NCBI GenBank assembly: GCA_903927905.1 | Contig: CAIYOY010000230.1 | Location: forward strand, 1-53,002 | Reading direction: 5' to 3' | DNA: 53,002 nucleotides | From: an uncultured Verrucomicrobiales bacterium | GTDB taxonomy: Bacteria > Verrucomicrobiota > Verrucomicrobiia > Limisphaerales > Palsa-1400 | In this document: positions 1 through 7,344 of the stretch, in pieces | Position numbering within the stretch: position 1 is the first letter of the stretch | Layout: the number at the start of each line of letters is the position of its first letter | Position numbers and translations under genes: made by a program | Notes under the pieces: model-generated | Told to the model about the DNA's origin: nothing | What the model saw: the letters and a program-made list of their open reading frames with translations, nothing else | Databases searched by the model: none

Positions 1-313
1 GAATTTGAAGCGCCTCTTCGAAAAGCTGCAAAGCCTCCTGAGCGCCGATCAATTGAAATCCAGACCGCGCCTCTTCATACAACGCCTCGTCTTTTGTATT
101 CCAAAAATATTGACCAATCCCTCCATTTTCAACTTCACATTGAACAATCCAAGTGGCCCAAAATGCCCGCAATCCAGTTGGTAGATTTTGGATGCTTTTT
201 AAATAAACACTCGCATCCGATGGATCGGAAACCCTGCTCTCCGCTTCAATCATCACGAGATCATCAAGCTCCTCATCGTCTTTGGTGTTTTTAATCTCTG
301 CTAAAGTAAGCAT
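1..313 (-). CDS. DMP19/DUF4375-like protein, 3' part cut by window edge
   Basis: Reading the minus strand from an ATG at 313 gives 104 codons with no stop before the window edge, so the C-terminus lies outside. The product starts MLTLAEIKNTKDDEELDD and contains the stretch VENGGIGQYFWNT (about residues 66-78). That resembles the conserved NGG-x-x-QYF-N core of the DMP19 (DUF4375) family, whose biochemical role is poorly defined. The N-terminus is acidic, and an aromatic stretch LRAFWATWIVQCEV comes just before the core. No neighbour on the same strand is visible. The family call rests on the motif only. Confidence 0.6.
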   Translation of the reverse strand, partial: MLTLAEIKNTKDDEELDDLVMIEAESRVSDPSDASVYLKSIQNLPTGLRAFWATWIVQCEVENGGIGQYFWNTKDEALYEEARSGFQLIGAQEALQLFEEALQI

Positions 314-429
314 GGTATCACCTGTTTGTTGTTTATGTTCGATTTACAGATGTATATTTCCAATACTCAAACCATTGGCAAGCCTTAATACCCGCTCTTT
401 TTTTTAAGCGCTGCCATCCAAATTTCCGG

Positions 430-535
430 CGGAGCGCGACTCTGTGAGTCGCAGCGGGTGATGTGGATGCGTGGTTTGAAAATTATTGAAGTCTTCTCGC
501 TTGCCACCTGCTGCGACTCACAGAGTCGCGCTCCG
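430..535. repeat. REPIN-like pair of inverted hairpins
   Basis: Two 31-base arms (430-460 and 505-535) are inverted copies of each other with one mismatch. Each arm is itself a hairpin with a 7-bp stem (GCGACTC / GAGTCGC) and a 3-base loop, flanked by GGAGC on one side and GCAGC on the other. The 44 bases between the arms are AT-rich. This two-REP inverted layout is that of a REPIN. A related element lies at 11893-11998. The element sits in the divergent gap between the DMP19-like gene and the GspE-like gene. Confidence 0.8.
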
Positions 536-582
536 TTAAATTTCTTACTGACAAATAGCGTGAATCACGTCTAATTACGCCT

Positions 583-1800
583 GTGAGCGAGACATTAAGA
601 TATTTGCAGTCGGAGTCCGCGGATACGGGCCTGGAGATCGGCGTCCTGGTCAAATATATCCTGATTGACGCCATCAAAGCCGGCGCCAGCGACATCCATA
701 TCGAACCCTGGGAAAGCACGCTGGCGGTGCGCATTCGTTTGAATGGCGTGTTGACGGAGCTGGTGCATTTGCCGTTGGAATTGATGGAGAAAATTTCCGG
801 TCGCTTCAAGGTTCTGGCCAATCTCGTTACTTATCAAACTGGTCTCCCGCAGGAAGGCCATGCTCCGGCGGACCCGGAACTCGGCGGCGTGGAACAACGT
901 ATTTCCATTTTCCCCACCACGCGCGGGGAAAAAATTGTGGTTCGTATTTTTGATCCGAGTAATCGCAGCTTCGATCTGTCCGTGCTGGGGTTGGATGATG
1001 ATGTGCTGGCGCAGTTCATCAAATTGCTGGCCCGGCCCAGTGGTTTGATTTTGCTCACCGGCCCGACCGGTTCCGGCAAAACCACGGCGATTTATTCCGC
1101 GCTGTATCATGTCGTGCAGAAACACGGCGTGGCCATCAGCATCGCCACGGTGGAAGATCCGGTGGAATTCAATCTGCCGATGATCGCGCAGGCGCAGGTC
1201 AATCTCGCGCAGGAATTCACTTATCCCAAAGCCTTGCGCTCGCTCATGCGGCAAGATCCGCAAGTCATCATGGTCGGGGAAATTCGCGATCCCGAGACTG
1301 CGGCCATCGCGGTGCAAGCGGGTCTGACCGGGCATTTGGTCATCAGCACGATTCACAGCGGCAGCACGGCGGGGGTTTTTGCGCGCTTGATCAATATGGA
1401 TATCGAACCGTTTTTGCTTTCGTCCAGCATCATCGGCGTGCTCGGTCTGCGGTTGGTGCGGAAGAATTGCACTTATTGTTCGCAGCCGTATGAACCGGAG
1501 CCGGCCATATTGAAATCGGTACCACCGGAAGATCTGCCGAACGCGCAATTCCGCAAAGGCGTGGGTTGCGATCAATGTCTGGGCACGGGATTTTCCGGGC
1601 GTAATTCGATCACGGAACTGATGTCGGTGGACCAGGTTTTACGCGATGCGGTGATGCAAAAGATGCCGACCAAGCAGTTGCAACAAGTGGCCGAGCAAAC
1701 CGGCATGGTCACGATGTGGCAGCGGGGGTTGCGCCGCGCGCTGGCCGGCCAAACCACGATGGAAGAAATCTTGCGGGTGGTGGCGATGGATGAAGGTTGA
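583..1800 (+). CDS. GspE/PilB-family secretion ATPase lacking the N1 domain
   Basis: This is a hexameric cytoplasmic ATPase of the type II secretion/type IV pilus class, which powers pseudopilus assembly. The 405-residue product begins directly in the N2 domain (GASDIHIEP, about residues 33-41). It then shows Walker A GPTGSGKTT, the Asp box (TVEDPVEF), Walker B (QVIMVGEIRDPETA) and the His box (TGHLVISTIHS). A CxxC...CxxC zinc site (CTYC near residue 300 and CDQC near 330) marks GspE/PilB rather than PilT. A typical GspE has about 150 more N-terminal residues that bind GspL, and these are absent. The GTG start at 583 is forced within a short interval by an in-frame TAG at 556; no good Shine-Dalgarno is seen. 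It is followed after 6 bases by the glycosyltransferase gene. No other secretion genes are adjacent. Confidence 0.9.
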   Translation: MSETLRYLQSESADTGLEIGVLVKYILIDAIKAGASDIHIEPWESTLAVRIRLNGVLTELVHLPLELMEKISGRFKVLANLVTYQTGLPQEGHAPADPELGGVEQRISIFPTTRGEKIVVRIFDPSNRSFDLSVLGLDDDVLAQFIKLLARPSGLILLTGPTGSGKTTAIYSALYHVVQKHGVAISIATVEDPVEFNLPMIAQAQVNLAQEFTYPKALRSLMRQDPQVIMVGEIRDPETAAIAVQAGLTGHLVISTIHSGSTAGVFARLINMDIEPFLLSSSIIGVLGLRLVRKNCTYCSQPYEPEPAILKSVPPEDLPNAQFRKGVGCDQCLGTGFSGRNSITELMSVDQVLRDAVMQKMPTKQLQQVAEQTGMVTMWQRGLRRALAGQTTMEEILRVVAMDEG

Positions 1801-1806
1801 TCACCG

Positions 1807-3003
1807 ATGTTTGCGTCGTTTCTTTTTCTGTGGAATTTCCTGGCCGTGCCGGCTCTTTTGAGCCTGGCGATCGGGTTTTGGCGTTGGGGTGCGAGCCTCT
1901 CTTTTCCGCTGCATCGTCGGATGATTCCCCAGGGACAAATGCCATCGGTCACGCTGATCAAACCGTTGAAGGGTTGTGAAAGCGAAACGAAAAGCACTTT
2001 GCGCAGTTGGATGATCCAACAATATTCCGGCCCGGTGCAGATACTTTTTGGGGTGGCTTCGGCGGAAGATCCGGTTTGCGCGGTTGTGCGGGAATTGCTC
2101 GCGGAATATCCCAAGGTGGATGCGCAACTGGTGATCTGCCGCGAAGATCTTGGTGCCAACGCAAAGGTCTCCACCATGCGCCAGTTGCAACCGCATATCC
2201 GGCATGAATTCGTGGTGATCAGCGACGCGGACGTCCGGGTGCCGACGGATTTCCTGCGCAATATCATCCCCCACTTTGACGATCCGCAAGTCGGCCTGGT
2301 GAATTGTTTTTATTCGCTGGCCAATCCCATGACCGTCTCGATGGCTTGGGAAAGCATCGCCATCAACGCTGATTTTTGGAGTGAAGTTTTGCAGGCGCGC
2401 AGCATGAAAGAAGTGGATTTTGCCCTCGGCGCAGTCATGGCGTTGCCCAAAGCCCTTTTGGAAAAAATCGGCGGCTTCGCCATCCTGTCCGATTATTTGG
2501 CCGACGATTATCATCTCGGTCAACAGGTCGTGCGCGAAGGAAAAAAAATCGCGTTCGCCCACGTGGCAGTGGAATGTTGGGAGCCACCGATGTATTTCAC
2601 GCGGGTGTGGATCCACCAATTGCGCTGGGCCAGGACCATCCGTTTTTGCCAGCCGGTGCCGTTTTTTCTCAGCATTCTGAGCAATGCCACGCTTTGGCCC
2701 GTGCTGTGGTTTTTGATTTTTGCCCTGCGGCATTTCAATTTTGATCAATCCGATGCCATGGAAAATTGGCTGGTCGCCGGTGGCCTGCTTTGCCTCTGTC
2801 TTGGCTTTCGCATCGCCACCGCGCTGCAACAACAAATGCGGCTGACCCGTTCGACCGCGCATTTTGGCTGGTGGTGGCTGGTGCCGGTTAAGGACTTGAT
2901 GAACGTCGCCATCTGGGCCGTTTCCTTTCTGGGCAACCACGTCGAATGGCGCGGGCAACGCTTCCGCGTTTTAAGCGGTGGAAAATTATTGCGTGACCCG
3001 TGA
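1807..3003 (+). CDS. GT21-family glycosyltransferase (ceramide glucosyltransferase/HpnI-like)
   Basis: This is a membrane glycosyltransferase that moves a sugar from a nucleotide-sugar to a lipid acceptor. The 398-residue product has an N-terminal membrane helix (about residues 4-25). A GT-A catalytic domain follows, with the D1 region TLIKPLKGCE, the DxD-type metal site SDADVRV, the acceptor-side Asp region LADDYHLGQQV, and the processive-type motif QLRWARTIR. Two or three further membrane helices end the protein. This order matches Glyco_transf_21, the family of eukaryotic ceramide glucosyltransferase and of HpnI in hopanoid side-chain synthesis. The lipid acceptor cannot be told from the sequence, and no hopanoid genes are visible nearby. 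It begins 6 bases after the GspE-like gene, and its stop overlaps a possible GTG of the carbonic anhydrase gene. Confidence 0.85.
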   Translation: MFASFLFLWNFLAVPALLSLAIGFWRWGASLSFPLHRRMIPQGQMPSVTLIKPLKGCESETKSTLRSWMIQQYSGPVQILFGVASAEDPVCAVVRELLAEYPKVDAQLVICREDLGANAKVSTMRQLQPHIRHEFVVISDADVRVPTDFLRNIIPHFDDPQVGLVNCFYSLANPMTVSMAWESIAINADFWSEVLQARSMKEVDFALGAVMALPKALLEKIGGFAILSDYLADDYHLGQQVVREGKKIAFAHVAVECWEPPMYFTRVWIHQLRWARTIRFCQPVPFFLSILSNATLWPVLWFLIFALRHFNFDQSDAMENWLVAGGLLCLCLGFRIATALQQQMRLTRSTAHFGWWWLVPVKDLMNVAIWAVSFLGNHVEWRGQRFRVLSGGKLLRDP

Positions 3004-3026
3004 GCCAAGACGTATCAAACTGCGGC

Positions 3027-3671
3027 ATGAAGAATCTTGGCGAACTTTTCGACAACAACAAAGCCTGGGCTGGACGCATCAGCAAACAGGACCCTGATTT
3101 TTTTCTCAAGCTGTCCAAGCAACAATCGCCGTCCTATCTCTGGATCGGTTGTTCGGATAGCCGCGTGCCGGCGAATGAGATTGTCGGGTTGCTGCCCGGC
3201 GAACTTTTTGTGCATCGCAACGTGGCGAATGTCGTCGTTCACACCGACCTGAATTGTCTCTCGGTCATGCAATTTGCCGTTGATCTGCTTAAGGTGCGCC
3301 ACATCATCGTCTGCGGACATTACGGTTGCAGTGGAGTGAACGCGGTTTTTCGCCGGCAACGGCTGGGCTTGAGCGATAATTGGCTGAGGCACGTGGAAGA
3401 TGTCCGCCAAAAGCACGAAAAACTGGTGGCGACTGCCGGCAACGGCCCGGCCGCTTCCGATCGCCTCTGTGAATTGAACGTCATCGAACAAGTCGCCAAT
3501 GTCTGCCATACTTCCATCGCGCGCGATGCCTGGGAACGCGGTCAGGAACTGTCCGTGCATGGCTGGATCTATGGTTTAAAAGACGGCCACCTCCGCGACC
3601 TCAAAACCACCATCAGCGATTTCAAAGACACCATTCCCACGTACGAAGCCGCGCTCGCCGCTTTGGGTTGA
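3027..3671 (+). CDS. can: beta-class carbonic anhydrase
   Basis: It catalyses reversible hydration of CO2 to bicarbonate in the cytoplasm. The 214-residue product shows the zinc site Cys-x-Asp-x-Arg (WIGCSDSRVPA), the His and second Cys ligands (CGHYGCSGV) and the typical stretch GELFVHRNVANVV. Length and order match the E. coli Can type. ATG 3027 is chosen because MKNLGELFDNNKAWA lines up with the usual N-terminus of the family. A GTG at 3000, overlapping the stop of the preceding gene, would add nine residues that do not look conserved. It is probably co-transcribed with the glycosyltransferase, although no functional link between the two is evident. Confidence 0.95.
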   Translation: MKNLGELFDNNKAWAGRISKQDPDFFLKLSKQQSPSYLWIGCSDSRVPANEIVGLLPGELFVHRNVANVVVHTDLNCLSVMQFAVDLLKVRHIIVCGHYGCSGVNAVFRRQRLGLSDNWLRHVEDVRQKHEKLVATAGNGPAASDRLCELNVIEQVANVCHTSIARDAWERGQELSVHGWIYGLKDGHLRDLKTTISDFKDTIPTYEAALAALG

Positions 3672-3680
3672 TTCCTCATT

Positions 3681-3704
3681 CGCGAAAATTAGCGAAATTC
3701 GCGG
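3681..3704. repeat. short intergenic repeat word, CGCGAAAATTAGCGAAATTC type
   Basis: A quasi-repetitive word (CGCGAAAATTAGCGAAATTC followed by GCGG) lies directly after the carbonic anhydrase stop. Words of this kind, built from A-rich runs separated by GCG, recur between genes in this window (see 7250-7290 and 18009-18141). I know them as frequent intergenic words in planctomycete and verrucomicrobial genomes. No function can be assigned. Confidence 0.45.
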
Positions 3705-3799
3705 ATGAAATTTTTCGCAGTGAATGATTGAGAAATTTATTTTCTTTTTTCTTGCCGCGTTGCGGTCAGCTAAATAAGAGTTGAACGTTCTTTGAAATT

Positions 3800-3948
3800 T
3801 CGTTCGTAGCCAGCGCTGGGAACCTCGTGAGAATCGAGGACGGTTGCGCCACTGTGACGGGTTACAATCTCCCAAGGCCACTGATTCGCAAGAATTGGGA
3901 AGGCGGGAGTGAGGTAAGAAGCCCGGAAGTCAGGACATCAGACTGGTT
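3800..3948 (+). promoter_or_regulatory. cobalamin (AdoCbl-type) riboswitch
   Basis: The conserved core of the cobalamin riboswitch is present in order. GGGAA (3818-3822) is followed by a GAATC segment, then GCCACTGTGACGGG around 3848 (the L5 strand of the kissing-loop), CCAAGGCCACTG around 3872, GGGAAGGCGGGAG around 3897, and the B12 box AAGTCAGGACATCAGAC at 3927-3943. Spacing and total length of about 150 bases fit the family. It lies about 210 bases upstream of the secreted-protein gene on the same strand, with a candidate terminator between. Cobalamin binding would be expected to switch these genes off. A role in B12 acquisition for the genes downstream is inferred from this control. Confidence 0.93.
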
Positions 3949-4026
3949 ATGCTCGTCAGGCCTAAATTGCGCCCCGCGTGTGCGGAAAACAATTATGGCA
4001 CTTCTCCGACAAAGAGAAGGATGAGG

Positions 4027-4104
4027 CCAGCCCCGGCAAATTGTCTTTTGGCGGGAGCGTTGAATGCCTTCATTCCCCGTTTGCCGGAGTCTGGAGGTTT
4101 TTTT
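4027..4104 (+). terminator. candidate intrinsic terminator of the riboswitch expression platform
   Basis: CCAG(CC)CCGGCAAA at 4027-4040 can pair with TTTGCCGG(AGT)CTGG at 4080-4094. This gives 8 + 4 base pairs with a small internal loop. A seven-T run follows at 4098-4104. A second small hairpin (GAATG-CCTT-CATTC) sits in the loop. The structure lies between the B12 box and the start codon at 4162, where a transcription-attenuating platform would be. The competing antiterminator fold was not worked out. Confidence 0.6.
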
Positions 4105-4161
4105 ATTTCCGGACTTCGCCCTGGTCTCTCAATCGTCACCCATGCACTTGATAGATCAGTT

Positions 4162-5841
4162 ATGCGAAAAATTATTCTAGCAGCCCTGGCCCTCGCCAGT
4201 CTGGCCGTGGTCTCGAACCTTCACGCCAGCCCCTTCGCCAGCGCTGTTGTCAATTATACTCCTGGCACCGGCATCAATACCAATTTCACTCATCCAACGG
4301 CCGCCCTCGGGCCCTTGGCCATGTTGGATGATTATGGTTTTCCCCTGGATGTCTTTGATCCGCCCTACCAGAACGATCAGATTGTTTCCATCGGGGCGGG
4401 TGGTTCGCTCACCGTGCGGTTTGATCAACCGATTCTGAATCTGCCGAATAATCCCTTTGGGCGCGATTTCATTATTTTTGGCAATGCCGGTTTTATCATC
4501 ACAAATGATTTCGATCTGGACACCTTCGAATACGTTGGTGATCCGGCGACCGATGGATCGCTTTTCGGCCAAAACACGGATCCGGCTACAATTTCGGTCA
4601 GTCGCGATGGCGTGAATTTTTACCGGCTGGATCCAACCAAGGTGCCGTTGGTGGATAATATTTTTCCGACCGACCCAACCGGCGATCCTCAAATCCCCGT
4701 AAACCCAAGCCTGACCGCCAACAGTTTCGCTGGCCAAACGGCGACTGGGGTTCGCTCGCTCTACAACAGTTCCGCCGGTGGGGCCAGTTTCGATATTTCA
4801 TGGGCGCAGGATTCCGGTGGCAACAGCGTTTACCTCCCGGATATTCAATACGTTCGGATAGCGATGGCGTCGGGCAAAGTCGAGATCGATGCGATTGCAG
4901 CCGTCGCCAAGCCCACGAATTACACCATCATCTCCGAGGATTTTTCCAGCGATCCGCAGACTCGGGGATGGCAATGGTTCGGCGACACGAACCTGTTCCA
5001 GTGGAATTCCTCCGCGCAAAACCTCCAAGTGACGTGGGATTCGGCCCAGACCAACAGTTACTTTTTCATGCCGCTTGGAACGATCCTGGGCAAGAACGAC
5101 GATTATTCGATGGCCTTTGATTTGTATTTGACGGACATCGGAGTGGGGCCGGACCCAAGCAAACCTTATTCGTTCGAGATCGCCACCGGCTTGCAAAATC
5201 ACGCCAACGCCACGGCCAAGAATTTTTTGCGCGGCACCGGTGTTAGTTCACCAAACCTCGCGGAATTTGACTTCTTTCCGGACAGCGGTTTCGGGGCGAC
5301 GATCTGGCCGGGGATTGTGTCTTCCAACAGCGTGTTCAGTTACAACGGGTCGCAGGATTATACCATCGCGGAGCTGCCGACCGGTGTGATCATGCGGGTG
5401 ACGATGAATTACACCGCGAGCAATCAAACTGTTGTGACCACGATCACGACGAATGGCGTGCCGATCGCGCAACTCAATCCGTTGACACTGTCGCCGGGCT
5501 TTAAGGATTATCGGGTGGATACGTTTTCCATCAGCAGTTATAGCGATTATTTGGGCTACGGCTCGTCGGTGCTGGCGCACGGGACGATAGATAACATCAC
5601 CGTGGTCGTTCCTCCGGCACCGGTGCAAAATATCACCGTGGCCTTTAACGCCACCGCCGCGCAAGTCGCGGTACAGAGCCAGACCAATTGGAATTATGTG
5701 CTGGAAAGGACCACCGATTTGCAGACTTGGACAGCGGTCTCGTCAATCACCAGCGGATCGGGCGGGGCGTTGAATTTATCGGACCCGAATCCGCCGTCTT
5801 ACTATGCCGTTTATCGCGTCCGTTCCTGGCGCAAAAACTGA
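4162..5841 (+). CDS. B12-riboswitch-controlled secreted surface protein with C-terminal YRV domain
   Basis: This secreted protein of 559 residues is of unknown exact function. The frame is open from 3949, but ATG 4162 starts a clear signal peptide ([20 protein letters not shown], cleavage near HAS-PF), and the upstream part overlaps the riboswitch tail and terminator. Residues about 75-290 contain [42 protein letters not shown] and [19 protein letters not shown]. This resembles the beta-sandwich cell-surface proteins that accompany B12 uptake genes in Bacteroidota, a comparison made from memory. A second sandwich-like region follows (about 300-500). The last 60 residues hold [13 protein letters not shown] and end in [12 protein letters not shown], like three other proteins here. 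Its TGA overlaps the ATG of the next gene, implying translational coupling. A cobalamin-binding or cobalamin-capture role is inferred from regulation only. Confidence 0.8.
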   Translation: MRKIILAALALASLAVVSNLHASPFASAVVNYTPGTGINTNFTHPTAALGPLAMLDDYGFPLDVFDPPYQNDQIVSIGAGGSLTVRFDQPILNLPNNPFGRDFIIFGNAGFIITNDFDLDTFEYVGDPATDGSLFGQNTDPATISVSRDGVNFYRLDPTKVPLVDNIFPTDPTGDPQIPVNPSLTANSFAGQTATGVRSLYNSSAGGASFDISWAQDSGGNSVYLPDIQYVRIAMASGKVEIDAIAAVAKPTNYTIISEDFSSDPQTRGWQWFGDTNLFQWNSSAQNLQVTWDSAQTNSYFFMPLGTILGKNDDYSMAFDLYLTDIGVGPDPSKPYSFEIATGLQNHANATAKNFLRGTGVSSPNLAEFDFFPDSGFGATIWPGIVSSNSVFSYNGSQDYTIAELPTGVIMRVTMNYTASNQTVVTTITTNGVPIAQLNPLTLSPGFKDYRVDTFSISSYSDYLGYGSSVLAHGTIDNITVVVPPAPVQNITVAFNATAAQVAVQSQTNWNYVLERTTDLQTWTAVSSITSGSGGALNLSDPNPPSYYAVYRVRSWRKN

Positions 5842-6764
5842 TGGCCACTGAACCCCAGCAAAAAACTTGTCCCCGGTGCGGAGTCAGCTTCCCCTGCTCC
5901 GCTCCGGGGCGATGTTGGTGCATGGAGTTGCCGCCGTTGCAGGAAGTGGACGCGGACTCGGATTGTCTTTGCCCAAAATGTCTGGCCGATGCGACAGCGC
6001 GACCGGAGCGCCGAGCATTGCTCGGCTCTCCAATCGTCCCTCCTGGTTTCACGCTGATTGAATTACTGGTCGTCATGGCCATCATAGCCATTCTGGCGGC
6101 GCTTCTGCTGCCAGCATTAGCCCGAGGCAAAGTCTCTGCGCAATCGGCCAAATGCGTCAGCAACCTTCGCCAAATCGGAATCGCCGCACAACTTTATTGG
6201 GACGACAACAATGGCAACACTTTTCCTTATCACCTAGCCGCGACCAATGGCGGCGATATCTACTGGTTTGGCTGGATTGCTGCGGGCAACGAAGAGACCC
6301 GGGCGTTTGACCCGAAATATGCGGCGCTTAATGCCTATTTGACAGGACGCGGTGTCGGTCTTTGTCCGGCCCTGAATTATTCAGATGACCATTTCAAACT
6401 CAAGGCCGAGGGGAAAACGTTCGGCTACGGTTACAACCTCAAACTGAATCCCCCCAGCAAACCGCCGCTGAACATTCGCAAATTGAATCGTTTGGCTGGC
6501 CTGGCCCTTTTTTCCGACGCCGCCCAAGTCAATACCTGGCAAGCCCCCGCTTCCGCAGACAATCCGATGTTGGAAGAATGGTATTACATAGATGACGACC
6601 CAACCGCCACCCAACCCAACGGCCATTTCCGCCACAATCAGGGCGCTAACGTCCTCTTCTGCGACGGCCACGTTGGTCGCGAAAAAATGGTGCCAGGGAC
6701 ATTGGACATTCGGATGCCGACGATGATGGTTGGGGATTTAAGGCATGAGATTATTTTGCCGTAA
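5841..6764 (+). CDS. cysteine-rich CWC module fused to type IV prepilin-like (H-X9-DG type) protein
   Basis: The product has 307 residues. Residues 8-50 form a cysteine-rich module ([20 protein letters not shown] then DCLCPKCLA, nine cysteines) that matches the Cysteine-rich_CWC pattern, probably metal binding. At residue 69 a class III prepilin signal begins: [18 protein letters not shown], with Gly69-Phe70 as processing site and Glu74 at +5. The C-terminal globular part has [19 protein letters not shown] and [14 protein letters not shown], the H-x-DG ending of planctomycete/verrucomicrobial pseudopilins. Prepilin leaders are normally 5-30 residues, so 69 with a finger-like domain is odd. 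The ATG overlaps the TGA of the preceding gene (TGATG), so it is under the same B12 riboswitch. No in-frame stop separates the two modules. A start closer to the prepilin motif cannot be excluded, but the CWC pattern shows that the upstream part is real coding sequence. Confidence 0.85.
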   Translation: MATEPQQKTCPRCGVSFPCSAPGRCWCMELPPLQEVDADSDCLCPKCLADATARPERRALLGSPIVPPGFTLIELLVVMAIIAILAALLLPALARGKVSAQSAKCVSNLRQIGIAAQLYWDDNNGNTFPYHLAATNGGDIYWFGWIAAGNEETRAFDPKYAALNAYLTGRGVGLCPALNYSDDHFKLKAEGKTFGYGYNLKLNPPSKPPLNIRKLNRLAGLALFSDAAQVNTWQAPASADNPMLEEWYYIDDDPTATQPNGHFRHNQGANVLFCDGHVGREKMVPGTLDIRMPTMMVGDLRHEIILP

Positions 6765-6779
6765 CATCCATTTTCGAAA

Positions 6780-7166
6780 TTATGGAGTGAAAAGTTGCTT
6801 TCCACATTTACTGCATTGCCCTGTTGCCAGTGCAACTTGCCCTGCTTCAGCGGTAAGACCTTGCTGACATGAGGGACAGGCCATAAGAGACCGAATTTTG
6901 CGTATAGTAATCTCATGCGCAAAATGCACCACCGCAAAAACAGCCACGCAGATGCAAATCATCAATAACGTGTAGATGCACAAAGCTTTACGATCTTCTG
7001 GAAGAAAGTCAGAGAAAGGGAGAAAACATAAGAATCCAATCGAGAAAACAAATGCCAAGACCATGGCACACCAAATGGAAATGAGCACACTCCAAGAAAC
7101 AGGCCCAAAGTATCGTCCCATGTGCTGGCAAGCAGCCTGCTTTGATATGAATTCTTCCTTGGTCAT
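6780..7166 (-). CDS. small two-helix membrane protein with C-terminal zinc ribbon
   Basis: The product has 128 residues and is not recognised as a named family. Two hydrophobic helices (about residues 24-50 and 62-85) are followed by a C-terminal zinc-ribbon pattern: CPSC near residue 97 and CSKCG near 118. The ribbon would lie in the cytoplasm if the N-terminus is also inside. The ATG at 7166 is the first good start. The gene converges with the prepilin gene, with 15 bases between the stops. Nothing in the context gives a function. Confidence 0.65.
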   Translation of the reverse strand: MTKEEFISKQAACQHMGRYFGPVSWSVLISIWCAMVLAFVFSIGFLCFLPFSDFLPEDRKALCIYTLLMICICVAVFAVVHFAHEITIRKIRSLMACPSCQQGLTAEAGQVALATGQCSKCGKQLFTP

Positions 7167-7249
7167 TTCACGTTTGTAAAATTTGGAAGCACAAATCCAC
7201 TTTAAATTTCATTTTTTATTTTACCAGTCATAAATAACATCTCCTTTTT

Positions 7250-7290
7250 CCATCCTCTGCGCTCTTTGCGTTCTCTGCGGTTAAATAAAA
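7250..7290. repeat. intergenic repeat word of the CTCTGCG...TTCTCTGCGG type
   Basis: The tract repeats CTCTGCG / CTCTTTGCG / TTCTCTGCGG and then TTAAATAAAAATT. This word is common between genes of many environmental bacteria, as I recall it. Here it fills the divergent gap upstream of the PSD1 gene. It contains no clear promoter or hairpin. It is of the same class as the words at 3681-3704 and 18009-18141. Confidence 0.45.
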
Positions 7291-7344
7291 ATTAATTTCC
7301 ACTTGTTCGATCACCCAAACGGATTTATTTTTCTTGGCTATCAC

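Noticed and set aside
3949-4161. N-terminal extension of the B12-controlled surface protein
   Set aside because: The frame is open, but this part lies over the riboswitch tail and terminator, lacks a signal peptide, and a perfect signal peptide starts at 4162.
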